A DNA stretch of 64,000 nt from Pseudomonas brassicacearum (GCF_009601685.2 NZ_CP045701.2:1922001-1986000); one strand, 5' to 3'; positions 7,853-17,550 are shown, counted from the first letter of the stretch. The notes: generated by a model not told the origin, from the sequence alone. A program made the numbers and translations.

Positions 7853-7880
7853 TTGTCAAAACCTTTCATATAGTTATATA
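7853..7880 (+). promoter_or_regulatory. Candidate sigma70 promoter of cysB
   Basis: TTGTCA (7853-7858) and TATATA (7875-7880) are 16 bases apart in an AT-rich tract before cysB. CysB commonly represses its own gene by binding such AT-rich DNA. I cannot delimit an operator. Confidence 0.5.
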
Positions 7881-7915
7881 CCGTCGCTGATGCCCGTGGC
7901 GTCCAACTGCTTTGA

Positions 7916-8899
<984 letters not shown>

Positions 8900-8906
8900 A
8901 GCCCTT

Positions 8907-9395
8907 CTAGATCGCCTCGGTGACAGCGAACTGTTGCCGGGCGCCCGCTACCACGATCTCCACTTCATCCCCTTCGAACTTGCCCAACAGGCCGCGGCCC
9001 AACGGTGAGCGAGGGGTGATGACAGTGATCGGCTGGCCCACCAGCGAGACCTTCAAGCCCGCCGCATCCGGCCCCAGGAAAAGCCATTGCTGGCGACCGT
9101 CCTCATCTTCCAGCCCGATCAAGGTGCCGACCTGGATACCGCGCTGCTCGTCGTAAGGCCTTAGTGTCAGGTTCTGGCAGAGGGTCAGGGCCTGGCGGAT
9201 TTCTTCCACGCGCCTGGCTTGTCCGGCGGCGAGGTAGGAAGCCTCCAGGCCCAGGGTGTCGTACTTGTTCTCGGCGATGTTTTCTTCGTGGGTCGCGGTT
9301 TCGTAGGCGGTTTGCGCGGCGCGTTCGGCGATGTCGAGATCAATCTTGAGCTTGTCGAGAATCAACTGGTGGACGGTCTGTTTATTCATGATCAT
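8907..9395 (-). CDS. GreA/GreB-family transcript-cleavage-like factor
   Basis: A 162-residue protein with a Gre-like layout. An N-terminal helical hairpin (MIMNKQTVHQLILDKLKIDL, then AERAAQTAYETATHEENIAE) is followed by a C-terminal FKBP-like Gre domain with TPRSPLGRGLLGKFEGDEVEI. The coiled-coil tip carries HEENIAENKYD, where GreA/B have acidic residues for the polymerase active site. It is probably an RNA polymerase secondary-channel factor distinct from GreA and GreB themselves. The upstream gene's stop overlaps this start (ATGA at 9395-9392), so the two are translationally coupled; a second ATG at 9389 is possible. Confidence 0.82.
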   Translation of the reverse strand: MIMNKQTVHQLILDKLKIDLDIAERAAQTAYETATHEENIAENKYDTLGLEASYLAAGQARRVEEIRQALTLCQNLTLRPYDEQRGIQVGTLIGLEDEDGRQQWLFLGPDAAGLKVSLVGQPITVITPRSPLGRGLLGKFEGDEVEIVVAGARQQFAVTEAI

Positions 9396-9778
9396 TCGCA
9401 GAATTGCAGAACGTTGGCGCGGCTTTTTTCACTGGGCGCATTCTGGTCCTGTTGCAGCCAGAACTGGCACTTGGGGTTGGACAGGTTGCGCGGATTGTTG
9501 CGGGCCTGATCGAGCGCCTGGCGCTGCTCGTTCCTTTGCAGGTTCTGCTGGTATTGCTCGAACATCGGCGTAGGCGGCTCCGGGGCCGGTTGCACTGCCG
9601 GCGGTTGCGCCAGTTGATGGACGGCGGCGGCCACCGGTGCCAGTTGTTCGTTGAACAGGAATCTGGACAGCAGCCAGCCCGTCAACACGATGGCGAGAAA
9701 CCCCAGCCACAGGCCCAGGGCAATGCTGAAGGTCAATTGCAAAGCTGTAAGGCGCGAGGGTGTCGAGTGATCGGGCAT
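9392..9778 (-). CDS. Hypothetical membrane-anchored protein, 128 aa
   Basis: A bitopic protein. A short cytoplasmic N-terminus is followed by one transmembrane helix (about residues 17-40, FSIALGLWLGFLAIVLTGWL). A Pro-rich linker follows (PPAVQPAPEPPTP), then a polar Gln- and Arg-rich tail with the two Cys CQFWLQQ and LQFCE. I do not recognise the family. It overlaps the Gre-like gene by four bases, so a shared operon is certain from layout, but no functional link is evident. Confidence 0.7.
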   Translation of the reverse strand: MPDHSTPSRLTALQLTFSIALGLWLGFLAIVLTGWLLSRFLFNEQLAPVAAAVHQLAQPPAVQPAPEPPTPMFEQYQQNLQRNEQRQALDQARNNPRNLSNPKCQFWLQQDQNAPSEKSRANVLQFCE

Positions 9779-9899
9779 GGCTGCTTCCTGGCAGAGTCAT
9801 GGACAGGCGGTGATTGTCGCATGAAGATTAATCGCCGTCGGCTCTTCTGCGTGATCGGTTTATTCGGGACAATCAGGCCTTTGCCACAGGGAGTCGGGA

Positions 9900-11033
9900 A
9901 TGACCGTGCGTTGGGATATTTTTTGCACCGTCGTCGATAACTATGGCGATATTGGTGTCACTTGGCGCCTGGCTCGGCAGTTGGTGGCCGAGCATCAATG
10001 TGCGGTGCGGCTATGGGTCGACGACCTGCGTGCCTTCGAACGGCTGTGCCCGGAAATCGACGTCACCCTGTCCGAGCAATGGCAACAGGGCGTGCAAGTG
10101 CGTCACTGGCCCGGGGAGTGGGCGCCCACCGAAGCCGCCGACGTGGTGATCGCTGCGTTTGCCTGCCAGTTGCCGAGCGCCTACATGGATGCGATGGCCG
10201 CGCGCCAGACGACGCCCCTGTGGATGAACCTTGATTATTTGAGCGCCGAGGACTGGGTGATCGGTTGTCACGGCCTGCCGTCGGTCAAATACAAACACGT
10301 GCAGAAATATTTCTTTTTCCCCGGCTTCCAGGAAGGAACAGGTGGCCTGCTGCGTGAGGCGGGGCTTTTGGAGCGCCGTCGACAATTCCAGCAGGATGCC
10401 GAAGCACAACGAATATTCCTGCAAGGGCTGGGTGTCGAGCGGGCGCCGGATGCCTGCCTGATCTCGCTGTTCGCCTATGAGAACGCCGGGTTGGCGAGCT
10501 GGTTTGACGCAATGGCCGCTGATGCCCAAGCGTTTCATGTGCTGGTTCCCGAAGGGCGGGTGCTGGGCGATGTCGAGCGTTGGCTTGGGGTCGACGGCCT
10601 GGCGGTCGGTGCGCTACATCGACGCGGCGCACTGACGGTGCAGGTGTTGCCGTTCATCCGCCAGGACCAGTACGACCACCTGCTATGGTGCTGCGAGTTC
10701 AACGCCGTGCGCGGCGAAGACTCCTTCGTGCGTGCCCAATGGGCTGGTCGGCCGCTGCTCTGGCATATCTACCAGCAGGAAGAAGACGTCCACCTGGAAA
10801 AGCTCGAGGCGTTTCTCAGGCTCTATACCCAGGGGCTTTCTCAGGCGGCGCAAAAAGCGATCAGCGGTCTTTGGCGGGCCTGGAATGCCGGCCAAGACAT
10901 GAGCGAACATTGGAAAGCCACCCGTGAACAGCAGCAGGAACTGGCCGAACATGCCCAGGCGTGGTGTCTGGAACAGGCCTCGCGAGCCGATCTTGCCGCA
11001 GCGCTGGTGAAGTTTTATGTAAATTGGATATGA
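9900..11033 (+). CDS. earP: EF-P arginine rhamnosyltransferase EarP
   Basis: A 377-residue GT-B glycosyltransferase that transfers rhamnose from dTDP-rhamnose to Arg32 of elongation factor P. The N-terminus MTVRWDIFCTVVDNYGDIG places the catalytic aspartates at positions 13 and 17, as in the characterised enzymes. The donor-binding region reads NAVRGEDSFVRAQWAGRP and contains the expected Arg, Glu and Asp; LLWHIYQQEEDVHLEKL follows. The gene sits 48 bases upstream of efp, its target, as in other Pseudomonas. GGGAG precedes the ATG. Confidence 0.95.
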   Translation: MTVRWDIFCTVVDNYGDIGVTWRLARQLVAEHQCAVRLWVDDLRAFERLCPEIDVTLSEQWQQGVQVRHWPGEWAPTEAADVVIAAFACQLPSAYMDAMAARQTTPLWMNLDYLSAEDWVIGCHGLPSVKYKHVQKYFFFPGFQEGTGGLLREAGLLERRRQFQQDAEAQRIFLQGLGVERAPDACLISLFAYENAGLASWFDAMAADAQAFHVLVPEGRVLGDVERWLGVDGLAVGALHRRGALTVQVLPFIRQDQYDHLLWCCEFNAVRGEDSFVRAQWAGRPLLWHIYQQEEDVHLEKLEAFLRLYTQGLSQAAQKAISGLWRAWNAGQDMSEHWKATREQQQELAEHAQAWCLEQASRADLAAALVKFYVNWI

Positions 11034-11081
11034 TACGCGGCCTAGATTTTTGTAAATCCCATCCAAATTCGGATATTCGCA

Positions 11082-11651
11082 ATGAAAACTGGTAAAGAAC
11101 TGAAACCCGGGACCGTGATCCGTCTCGAAAACGATCCTTGGCTGGTTCAGAAAGCTGAGTTCACCAAGTCGGGTCGTAACAGCGCGATCATGAAGACCAA
11201 GCTGAAGAACCTGCTGACCGGTTACAAGACCGAGATCGTCTACAGCGCCGACGACAAACTGGACGACGTGATCCTCGACCGCAAAGAAGCGACCCTGTCC
11301 TTCATCAGCGGCGACACCTACACGTTCATGGACACCACTGACTACACCATGTACGAGCTGAACGCCGAAGACATCGAAAGCGTTCTGCCGTTCATCGAAG
11401 AAGGCATGACCGACGTCTGCGAAGCCGTGTTCTTCGAAGAGCGCCTGGTTTCCGTAGAACTGCCGACCACCATCGTGCGTGTAGTTGACTACACTGAAGG
11501 TTCCGCTCGCGGCGACACTTCCGGCAAGGTCATGAAGCCTGCCAAACTGAGCAACGGTACTGAACTGCAAGTTGCTGACTTCATCGAAATCGGTGACAAG
11601 ATCGAGATCGATACCCGCGAAGGCGGTTCCTACAAAGGCCGCGCTAAATAA
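11082..11651 (+). CDS. efp: Elongation factor P
   Basis: A 189-residue three-domain translation factor that relieves ribosome stalling at polyproline stretches. The tip of domain I reads [10 protein letters not shown] with Arg at position 32, the residue rhamnosylated by EarP, instead of the Lys modified by EpmA in E. coli. Domains II and III are full length, ending [19 protein letters not shown]. Modification therefore depends on the adjacent earP and on dTDP-rhamnose supply. A strong terminator follows. Confidence 0.98.
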   Translation: MKTGKELKPGTVIRLENDPWLVQKAEFTKSGRNSAIMKTKLKNLLTGYKTEIVYSADDKLDDVILDRKEATLSFISGDTYTFMDTTDYTMYELNAEDIESVLPFIEEGMTDVCEAVFFEERLVSVELPTTIVRVVDYTEGSARGDTSGKVMKPAKLSNGTELQVADFIEIGDKIEIDTREGGSYKGRAK

Positions 11652-11668
11652 GCGAAGCCTTCTGTATG

Positions 11669-11698
11669 AAAAAGCCCGACCATTGAGTCGGGCTTTTT
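11669..11698. terminator. Terminator of efp
   Basis: AAAAAGCCCGAC (11669-11680) pairs with GTCGGGCTTTTT (11687-11698) around a 6-base loop. It starts 18 bases after the efp stop codon and is symmetrical enough to act in both directions. Confidence 0.9.
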
Positions 11699-11725
11699 CA
11701 TTTCAGGACTGAATACCAGATATCC

Positions 11726-11896
11726 GTGGCGAGGGAGCTTGCTCCCGCTGGGCCTGTAGGAGCTGTCGAGCGGAGCGAGGCTGCGATCTTTCCCCGGACA
11801 CTTGAGTCTCAAGCGAAAGATCAAAAGATCGTCCGAACGCGGCCCGAGCCTTCGCCAGCTCCTACACAGCCGAGCGGGAGTAAGCTCCCTCGCCAC
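11726..11896. repeat. Nested repeats: type B element inside a GAGGGAGCTTGCTCCC inverted pair
   Basis: The outer arms are GTGGCGAGGGAGCTTGCTCC (11726-11745) and GGGAGTAAGCTCCCTCGCCAC (11876-11896), in inverted orientation. They enclose a type B pair with arms at about 11755-11793 (TGTAGGAGCTGTCGAGC and onward) and 11823-11866 (ending CCAGCTCCTACA). The whole could fold as one long cruciform downstream of efp. Confidence 0.7.
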
Positions 11897-11919
11897 AAAG
11901 GCTGCTCCTGGCTCCGTCA

Positions 11920-12933
11920 CTACTTCAGGTGTTGCTTGAGCTCTTGCGACACCTGCAGCATCGCCGAACGCACCGCCGGCACCTGGCTGACCACGTTGAG
12001 CAAGCCATAGTCGTGGATCATGCCGTTGTAGCGTACGGCCGTCACTGGTACACCGGCCGCGTCCAGCTTGCGGGCATAGGCTTCACCCTCATCGCGCAAG
12101 ACGTCGGCCTCGGCGGTCTGTACCAGCGCGGGCGGCAGACCCTCGAGCTGTGCGGTGCTGGCGCGTAACGGCGAGGCATAGATCTCGCTGCGTTGTCCGG
12201 CATCGGTGGTGTAGTTGTCCCAGAACCACTTCATCATGTTTTTACTGAGGAAGTGTCCTTCGGCGAACAGGTTGTAGGACGCCGTCTCGAAGCTGGCATC
12301 GGTCACCGGCCACAGCAACGCCTGGAAACGAATCGCCGGGGTGCCTTTGTCCTTGGCCATCAGGGCCACCACCGCCGCCATGTTGCCGCCGACGCTGTTG
12401 CCCACCACGGCCAGGCGCTTGCCGTCGACGTTGATCTGTTTGCCGTGTTCGGCCACCCATTTCGTGGCGGCGTAGGCCTGGTTGATCGCCACCGGATAAT
12501 GCGCCTCGGGTGAGGGCGTGTAGTTGACGAACACCGCGACAGCGCCCGAGCCCGCCACCAGATCCCGAACCAGGCGTTCGTGGGTTGGAAAGTCGCCCAA
12601 TACCCAGCCACCGCCGTGGAAGAACATGAACACGGGCAGCTCGCCCTTGACCCCAGCCGGGCGAACGATGGTCAGGCTGATTGGCTGGCCATCGACCTGG
12701 ATGGTTTTCTCGCTGACATCGGCCTTGGGCAAGGTCAGTTTTACCCCCGCCTGGGCCCCCACCAATACGGCGCGGGCGTCTTTGGGCGACAGTTGTTCCA
12801 GGGGCTTGCCGGTGCCGGCATTCAGCGCGTCGAGAAACGCCTGGGTGTTGTGTTCGACGATGCCGTCGGCGAAGGCACTGCTGACGCTGAGGGCGAGAAG
12901 GGTGGCGGTCAAGGCTTTGCTGAGCGTGTTCAT
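11920..12933 (-). CDS. Secreted alpha/beta hydrolase (HSL-type esterase)
   Basis: A 337-residue esterase of the hormone-sensitive-lipase family. MNTLSKALTATLLALSVSSAFA is a signal peptide, so the enzyme acts in the periplasm or outside. HGGGW (about residue 106) forms the oxyanion hole, GNSVGGN holds the nucleophilic Ser, and ADVLRDEGEAYA and MIHDYGL supply the acid and His of the triad. AGGAG lies six bases before the ATG at 12933; another ATG at 12939 sits almost on the Shine-Dalgarno and is less likely. It ends 36 bases after ohr on the same strand and may be cotranscribed with it. Confidence 0.88.
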   Translation of the reverse strand: MNTLSKALTATLLALSVSSAFADGIVEHNTQAFLDALNAGTGKPLEQLSPKDARAVLVGAQAGVKLTLPKADVSEKTIQVDGQPISLTIVRPAGVKGELPVFMFFHGGGWVLGDFPTHERLVRDLVAGSGAVAVFVNYTPSPEAHYPVAINQAYAATKWVAEHGKQINVDGKRLAVVGNSVGGNMAAVVALMAKDKGTPAIRFQALLWPVTDASFETASYNLFAEGHFLSKNMMKWFWDNYTTDAGQRSEIYASPLRASTAQLEGLPPALVQTAEADVLRDEGEAYARKLDAAGVPVTAVRYNGMIHDYGLLNVVSQVPAVRSAMLQVSQELKQHLK

Positions 12934-12968
12934 GGGCATCTCCTTAGGTTCGGGTCCAGGGTCGGTGG

Positions 12969-13388
12969 TCAGACGGTCACGTGCAGGCGGACATCAACGT
13001 TGCCACGGGTGGCGTTGGAGTACGGGCAGACTTGGTGAGCCGCATCCACCAGGCTTTGCGCGTCGGTCTGGTCCAGCCCTGGCAGGCTGATGTGCAGGTC
13101 GATGTCGAGGCCGAAACCGCCGGGGATCTGGCCGATGCCGACATGGGCGGTAATCGAGGCGTCATCCGGGATCTTGCGTTTGCTCTGGCTGGCAACGAAT
13201 TTCAGTGCGCCGATGAAGCAGGCCGAGTAGCCGGCGGCGAACAGTTGCTCAGGGTTGGTCGCCGCACCGCCTGCACCGCCGAGTTCCTTGGGCGTGGCAA
13301 GTTTGACGTCGAGGATGTTGTCGCTGGAGATCGCACGACCATCACGGCCGCCGGTGGAGGTTGCGATTGCGGTGTAGAGCGTTTGCAT
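12969..13388 (-). CDS. ohr: Organic hydroperoxide resistance protein Ohr
   Basis: A 139-residue OsmC/Ohr-fold thiol peroxidase that reduces organic and fatty-acid hydroperoxides using lipoylated protein electrons. The two redox cysteines are in GYSACFIGAL (about residue 57) and HQVCPYSNATRG (about 121). The N-terminus MQTLYTAIATSTGGRDGRA is typical. Its regulator ohrR lies upstream on the same strand, separated by 345 bases holding candidate operators and an inverted REP pair. Confidence 0.96.
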   Translation of the reverse strand: MQTLYTAIATSTGGRDGRAISSDNILDVKLATPKELGGAGGAATNPEQLFAAGYSACFIGALKFVASQSKRKIPDDASITAHVGIGQIPGGFGLDIDLHISLPGLDQTDAQSLVDAAHQVCPYSNATRGNVDVRLHVTV

Positions 13389-13612
13389 GATGAGAGCCTC
13401 GTTTCTGGGTTTGTGTTATTGCGCTAAATGTTTGCGCGCTAAGTAGGTATAAAGCGAATGTATAGCGCTAATATTTTGTGCGCAAGATAAATTTTCGAGG
13501 CGAATCGGATTTTCGAAGCTGAGAAGGCTTGTAACCTTTGAGCTAGAGCGTTTTAGTGCAGCAAAAATTTTTTTGGATGGGCTAGTTACAGATCAGGGAG
13601 CGACAGGGGCTG
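13389..13612. promoter_or_regulatory. ohr upstream region with repeated GCGC-TAA motifs (candidate OhrR operators)
   Basis: Between ohr and the REP pair lies AT-rich DNA with four related words: TTGCGCTAA (13419-13427), TTTGCGCGCTAA (13431-13442), TAGCGCTAATA (13463-13473) and TTGTGCGCAAG (13477-13487). They surround possible -10 sequences on the minus strand. Such repeats in front of ohr suggest OhrR binding, but the assignment is by position only. Confidence 0.45.
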
Positions 13613-13716
13613 CCGCCATTGCGAGCAAGCTCGCTCCCACATTGGATTTGCGTCGAACGCAGATTTATAGCCACTGAGCATCAAGTGTGGGAGCGAGCTT
13701 GCTCGCGATAGCGGTG
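13613..13716. repeat. Inverted REP pair (REPIN, type A)
   Basis: ATTGCGAGCAAGCTCGCTCC (13618-13637) and the inverse GGAGCGAGCTTGCTCGCGAT (13690-13709), each with flanking conserved bases, are about 50 bases apart. This is the common Pseudomonas GTGGGAGCGAGCTTGCTCGC family. It lies downstream of ohrR and upstream of ohr. Confidence 0.85.
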
Positions 13717-13733
13717 GGTCAGTTGAAGGTCAG

Positions 13734-14195
13734 TCAGAGGCTGTCTTGCAAATGCCCGCGCAGCGCTTGCAGATCAAGCTGCAGCTTCTTCAACTGTTCC
13801 AGGGTCTGACCGCTGGCGGCGAGGATGCATTGGGGGATGTCGAGGGCTTTTTCGCGCAGGGCGCGGCCCTGTTCGGTGAGTTCGACAATCACCACGCGTT
13901 CGTCTTCACGGCTGCGGGTGCGGCTCAGCAGGCCTTCGGCCTCCAGGCGCTTGAGCAGCGGCGTCAGCGAGCCGGGGTCTGTCAGTAGGCGCGTGCTGAT
14001 TTCTCCGACGGTCAATCCGTCCTTCTCCCACAACACCATCATCGCCAGGTACTGCGGATACGTCAGGCCCAGGGCCTGTAGTAGCGGCTTATAGACTTTG
14101 GTCATCAGCAGCGATGTGGAGTGCAGGGCGAAACAGACCTGGTTGTCGAGCAGCAGGGCTTCGCAGGCTTCGGGGGTGTCGTGCGGGGTGTTCAT
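13734..14195 (-). CDS. ohrR: MarR-family peroxide sensor OhrR
   Basis: A 153-residue MarR/DUF24-like repressor. The sensor cysteine is in DNQVCFALHS at residue 21, as in OhrR proteins. LTYPQYLAMMVLWEKDGLTV and LLTDPGSLTPLLKRLEAEGL are the wHTH, and RTRSREDERVVIVELT is the wing. Oxidation of the Cys by organic peroxides releases DNA and induces ohr. It resembles the OspR-like protein at 27687-28148, which is a paralogue (both share LTYPQYLAM and TLTPLLKRL-like segments). The ATG at 14195 begins MNTPHDTPEACEALL. Confidence 0.92.
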   Translation of the reverse strand: MNTPHDTPEACEALLLDNQVCFALHSTSLLMTKVYKPLLQALGLTYPQYLAMMVLWEKDGLTVGEISTRLLTDPGSLTPLLKRLEAEGLLSRTRSREDERVVIVELTEQGRALREKALDIPQCILAASGQTLEQLKKLQLDLQALRGHLQDSL

Positions 14196-14340
14196 GGCAA
14201 AACCTTCAATCAATGATCGGTACGAATCTAGCGGGCGAATCTTTAATGCGCCAGATAAATTTGATGTCTTGCACCGATGTTGCGTTTCCCCGTCGGCGCC
14301 GACTGCGTAGGATAAGGCCCCTAAGGAAAGGGGAATCGTC

Positions 14341-15090
14341 TTGTTCGAATTTGCGCAGTTTTTGGTGTTTGGTGCCGTGTTGGGCACCCTCGGGGGATTG
14401 TTCGGCATCGGTGGTGGCCTGATCGCCATTCCGGTGCTGGGCGTCTGGTTCGGCCTCGACCAGCAACTGGCCCAAGGTACGGCGCTGGTCATGGTGGTGC
14501 CCAACGTGATGCTCGCATTGTGGCGCTATCACCAGCGCAATCGCATCGAATTGCGCCATGCCCTGCCGTTGGCTTCCATGGGATTCTGCTTTGCCTGGCT
14601 TGGTTCGATCTGGGCGGTGGGGATCGACGCGAACAGCATGCGGATCGGCTTCGTCGCGTTCCTGATCGCCCTGACACTCTACAACCTGGCCCGCATGTTC
14701 GTCGCCAACGCACCGGCTTCGGCGCAGATGCGCTATGGCTGGCCATGGCTCGGCGTGCTGGGAGCCGCATCCGGGACCATGGGCGGTTTGTTCGGTGTCG
14801 GCGGGGCCGTGGTCGCGACGCCGATCCTGACCAGCATCTTTGGCACCAGCCAGGTGGTTGCCCAAGGTTTGTCCCTGGCGCTGGCCTTGCCCAGTACCGG
14901 CGTGACCCTCGCCACTTATGCGTTTCACCATGAAGTGGACTGGAGCATCGGCCTGCCGCTGGCCGTCGGTGGCCTGCTGAGCATCAGTTGGGGGGTGAAA
15001 GTCGCCCACGCCTTGCCGGAGCGGCTGTTGCGCGGGCTGTTCTGCGGTTTCCTGGTGCTGTGCGCGGTACTGCTCACCTTTAAAGCTTGA
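14341..15090 (+). CDS. TauE/SafE-family membrane exporter
   Basis: A 249-residue inner-membrane protein with about eight hydrophobic segments in two homologous halves. Each half begins with the Gly-rich motif, GTLGGLFGIGGGLIAIPVLG (about residues 16-35) and GTMGGLFGVGGAVVATPIL (about 143-161). The family exports sulfite, sulfoacetate or other organosulfur anions; the substrate here is not known. The start is TTG at 14341, with AAGGAAAGGGG upstream. The end overlaps the convergent LysR gene by 11 bases. Confidence 0.88.
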   Translation: MFEFAQFLVFGAVLGTLGGLFGIGGGLIAIPVLGVWFGLDQQLAQGTALVMVVPNVMLALWRYHQRNRIELRHALPLASMGFCFAWLGSIWAVGIDANSMRIGFVAFLIALTLYNLARMFVANAPASAQMRYGWPWLGVLGAASGTMGGLFGVGGAVVATPILTSIFGTSQVVAQGLSLALALPSTGVTLATYAFHHEVDWSIGLPLAVGGLLSISWGVKVAHALPERLLRGLFCGFLVLCAVLLTFKA

Positions 15091-15970
15091 AACCGTCGAC
15101 GATGTGCTCGGCCAGGCACTCGGTGATCGGCGATGGGTTATGCAGGTTGCGGATCAGCATGATGCTGGCCTCGGGCAGTTCCGGCAGGTCTTCAGCCTTG
15201 CCCAGCACGCGCATGTCCGGGGTCAGCAGGCTTTCCAGTTGCGCCGTGATCGCCAGGCCGGCGCCCACCACTGCCATGAGCGCCGACAGGCTCGAGCTGT
15301 TGTACGCCACGCGATAATCGCGGCCCATGGCATCCAGCGCATTGCACGCCCATTGTCGGCAGAAACAGTCACTGTTGAACATCGCCAGCGGCAGCGGTGT
15401 TTGTTCATGGACGTTGAAGCAGGCGGCTTCGGCCCAGACAAAGCGCTCCTTGCGCAGCAACTGGCCGATTTCGTCCCCCGGTTTGCGGGTGACGATGGAC
15501 AGGTCCAGGTCCTGGCGCAGCAGCAACTGCTTGGACGATTCGCAGTGCACTTCAATTTCGATCAGGGGGTAGAACTGGGCGAAGCGTTGCAGGATGCCTG
15601 GCAGGAAGCGCATCACGTAATCGTCCGGCGTGCCGATGCGCACCGTGCCGACCATGTGCGGTTCGCGCAGGGTATTGAACACCTCGCTGTGCAGCTTGAG
15701 GATCCGCCTGGCGTAGCCCAGCAGCACCTGGCCTTCGGCGGTGAGCTTGACTTGGCGCCCATCACGTTCGAACAGCCGCCGTTGCAATACGTCTTCTTCG
15801 AGCCGCTTCATCTGCATGCTGACGGCCGACTGGGTGCGATTGACCAATTCCCCGGCCCGGGTGAAACCGCCCTGGTCGGCGATGGCGACAAAGGTACGCA
15901 GCACTTCCGTATCGATGCTCGGGTAACTCGACAATTGATCAATCTCCGAGATGTATTGCATAAGAAACAT
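15080..15970 (-). CDS. LysR-family transcriptional regulator
   Basis: A 296-residue LTTR. The wHTH is DTEVLRTFVAIADQGGFTRA continuing AGELVNRTQSAVSMQMKRLEE. The C-terminal effector domain (TVRIGTPDDYVMRFLPGILQ and onward) is full length. The ligand is unknown. Start is uncertain: ATG at 15970 (MFLMQYISEID) or 15961 (MQYISEID), neither with a good ribosome-binding site. It is divergent from the DUF1127 gene 61 bases away and convergent with the TauE exporter, overlapping it by 11 bases. Confidence 0.88.
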   Translation of the reverse strand: MFLMQYISEIDQLSSYPSIDTEVLRTFVAIADQGGFTRAGELVNRTQSAVSMQMKRLEEDVLQRRLFERDGRQVKLTAEGQVLLGYARRILKLHSEVFNTLREPHMVGTVRIGTPDDYVMRFLPGILQRFAQFYPLIEIEVHCESSKQLLLRQDLDLSIVTRKPGDEIGQLLRKERFVWAEAACFNVHEQTPLPLAMFNSDCFCRQWACNALDAMGRDYRVAYNSSSLSALMAVVGAGLAITAQLESLLTPDMRVLGKAEDLPELPEASIMLIRNLHNPSPITECLAEHIVDGFKL

Positions 15971-16031
15971 TCGTTGGATTGATCTTAGCGTTAGCGCGAG
16001 ACTTGAGCCATCCCCAACGGAGGACATCACG

Positions 16032-16250
16032 ATGAAAGGTCAAAAAGGTTATCTACTGATAGACAAACTCTCCCACGGCTTTTCCGTCAGCGCCCTGCTG
16101 CACAAGTTTAGCCGCTGGTACGAATTGCACCACGAGCGCGAACTGCTGGCCGGAATGAGCGATGAGGCGCTCAAGGACATTGGCGTGAGTCGTGCAGACG
16201 TGGAGCAGGAAGTGGTCCGGCCATTCTGGGATGACCCAATTCACAAATGA
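16032..16250 (+). CDS. DUF1127 small basic protein
   Basis: A 72-residue protein whose C-terminal half is a DUF1127 (YjiS-like) motif: KFSRWYELHHERELLAGMSD and EALKDIGVSRADVEQE. Such proteins bind RNA or are involved in phosphate and stress responses in alphaproteobacteria; the role in Pseudomonas is not settled. GGAGGA lies seven bases before the ATG at 16032. It is divergent from the LysR gene, which may control it. Confidence 0.85.
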   Translation: MKGQKGYLLIDKLSHGFSVSALLHKFSRWYELHHERELLAGMSDEALKDIGVSRADVEQEVVRPFWDDPIHK

Positions 16251-16314
16251 GCCATCCTTTCCTACACAAACCCCTTATTGGTGAGGTAGGTTGCGAGCAG
16301 AGAAGGAGATCTCC

Positions 16315-17544
16315 ATGCCCGCGACTCTGTCCTTTACCCTCAAACAGGCCCGGCGCCTGGCGTTGGCCGCCCAAGGATTCGATGGGCGGTCGCCGCCAGC
16401 TTCGGTGCAACCCTCACGCCTCAACCGCCTGATCGAACGCCTCGGCGTCCTGCAGATCGACTCAGTCAATGCGTTGGTGCGCTCGCATTACCTCCCGCTG
16501 TTCTCCCGCCTCGGTCACTACAATCGCGATTTGCTCGATCAGGCCGCCTGGAGCCAGGGGCGACGTCGCACGCTGTTCGAATATTGGGGCCATGAAGCGT
16601 CGCTGTTGCCGATGTCAATGTATCCGCTGATGCGCTGGCGCATGAGTCGGGCGTCGGGTGGCGAAGGGATTTATCAGCAGTTGGCGCGTTTCGGTCATGA
16701 GCGTCAGGACGTTATTCGCCGCGTTCTGGCTTCGGTGCAGGAGCAGGGCGCCATTGGTGCGGGCAGCTTGTCCACGCGCAAGGAAAAGGCCGGGCCCTGG
16801 TGGGACTGGAGTGCCGAAAAGCACGCGCTGGAATGGCTGTTCGCCGCGGGCGAAGTCACGGTGGCGGGGCGGCGCGGGTTCGAGCGGCTCTACGACTTGC
16901 CCGAGCGGGTACTGCCGGCCTCGATCCTGCAGCAACCGTTGCCGGACGAGGCCCAGGCCCAACGCGCCTTGCTGCTACATGCAGCGGACGCCTTGGGTAT
17001 TGCGACCGAGAAAGACTTGCGCGACTACTTTCGCCTCGACCCGGCCGACAGCCGTGGGCGCTTGGCCGAACTGGAAGAGGCCGGGGAACTGCTGCGCTGC
17101 CAGGTGCAGGGCTGGAAACAACCGGCCTGGTGCCGACCCGCGGCGAAAATTCCTCGCAAGGTCGCCGCCAGTGCCTTGCTTTCGCCGTTCGACTCGCTGG
17201 TCTGGGAGCGCGGCCGTACCGAGCGGTTGTTCGATTTTCGCTACCGGCTGGAGATCTACACACCTGTCCACAAGCGGGTGTACGGCTATTACGTGTTGCC
17301 GTTCCTGCACCACGAACGCATCGCGGCTCGGGTGGACCTGCGGGCAGAGCGGGCCTTGGGGCAGTTGGCCGTGCATGCCGTGCACGAGGATGCGTCGGGG
17401 CTGGACGAGGAGGGGATGCTAGCCCTGGCGCTGAACCTGCAGCGCATGGCTCGGTGGCTGGGGCTGGAGCGGGTCCAGCTCAATTGTCAGCGGGTGAGTG
17501 GGGTGCGGTTGGCGGTGGCATTGGCGCAGATCGATGGTGACTGA
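16315..17544 (+). CDS. YcaQ-like winged-helix DNA glycosylase (HTH_42 family)
   Basis: A 409-residue protein of the AlkZ/YcaQ family, which unhooks DNA interstrand crosslinks and removes alkylated bases. The catalytic QxD of the YcaQ branch is visible in LGVLQIDSVNALVRSHYLP, about residues 44-46. Repeated winged-helix segments run through SRLGHYNRDLLDQAAW and ALGIATEKDLRDYFRL. The signature LLSPFDSLVWERGRTERLFDF and YVLPFLHHERIAARVDL near the C-terminus matches the family. AAGGAG lies six bases before the ATG. The gene stands alone and a REP pair follows it. Confidence 0.88.
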   Translation: MPATLSFTLKQARRLALAAQGFDGRSPPASVQPSRLNRLIERLGVLQIDSVNALVRSHYLPLFSRLGHYNRDLLDQAAWSQGRRRTLFEYWGHEASLLPMSMYPLMRWRMSRASGGEGIYQQLARFGHERQDVIRRVLASVQEQGAIGAGSLSTRKEKAGPWWDWSAEKHALEWLFAAGEVTVAGRRGFERLYDLPERVLPASILQQPLPDEAQAQRALLLHAADALGIATEKDLRDYFRLDPADSRGRLAELEEAGELLRCQVQGWKQPAWCRPAAKIPRKVAASALLSPFDSLVWERGRTERLFDFRYRLEIYTPVHKRVYGYYVLPFLHHERIAARVDLRAERALGQLAVHAVHEDASGLDEEGMLALALNLQRMARWLGLERVQLNCQRVSGVRLAVALAQIDGD

Positions 17545-17550
17545 GGCATC

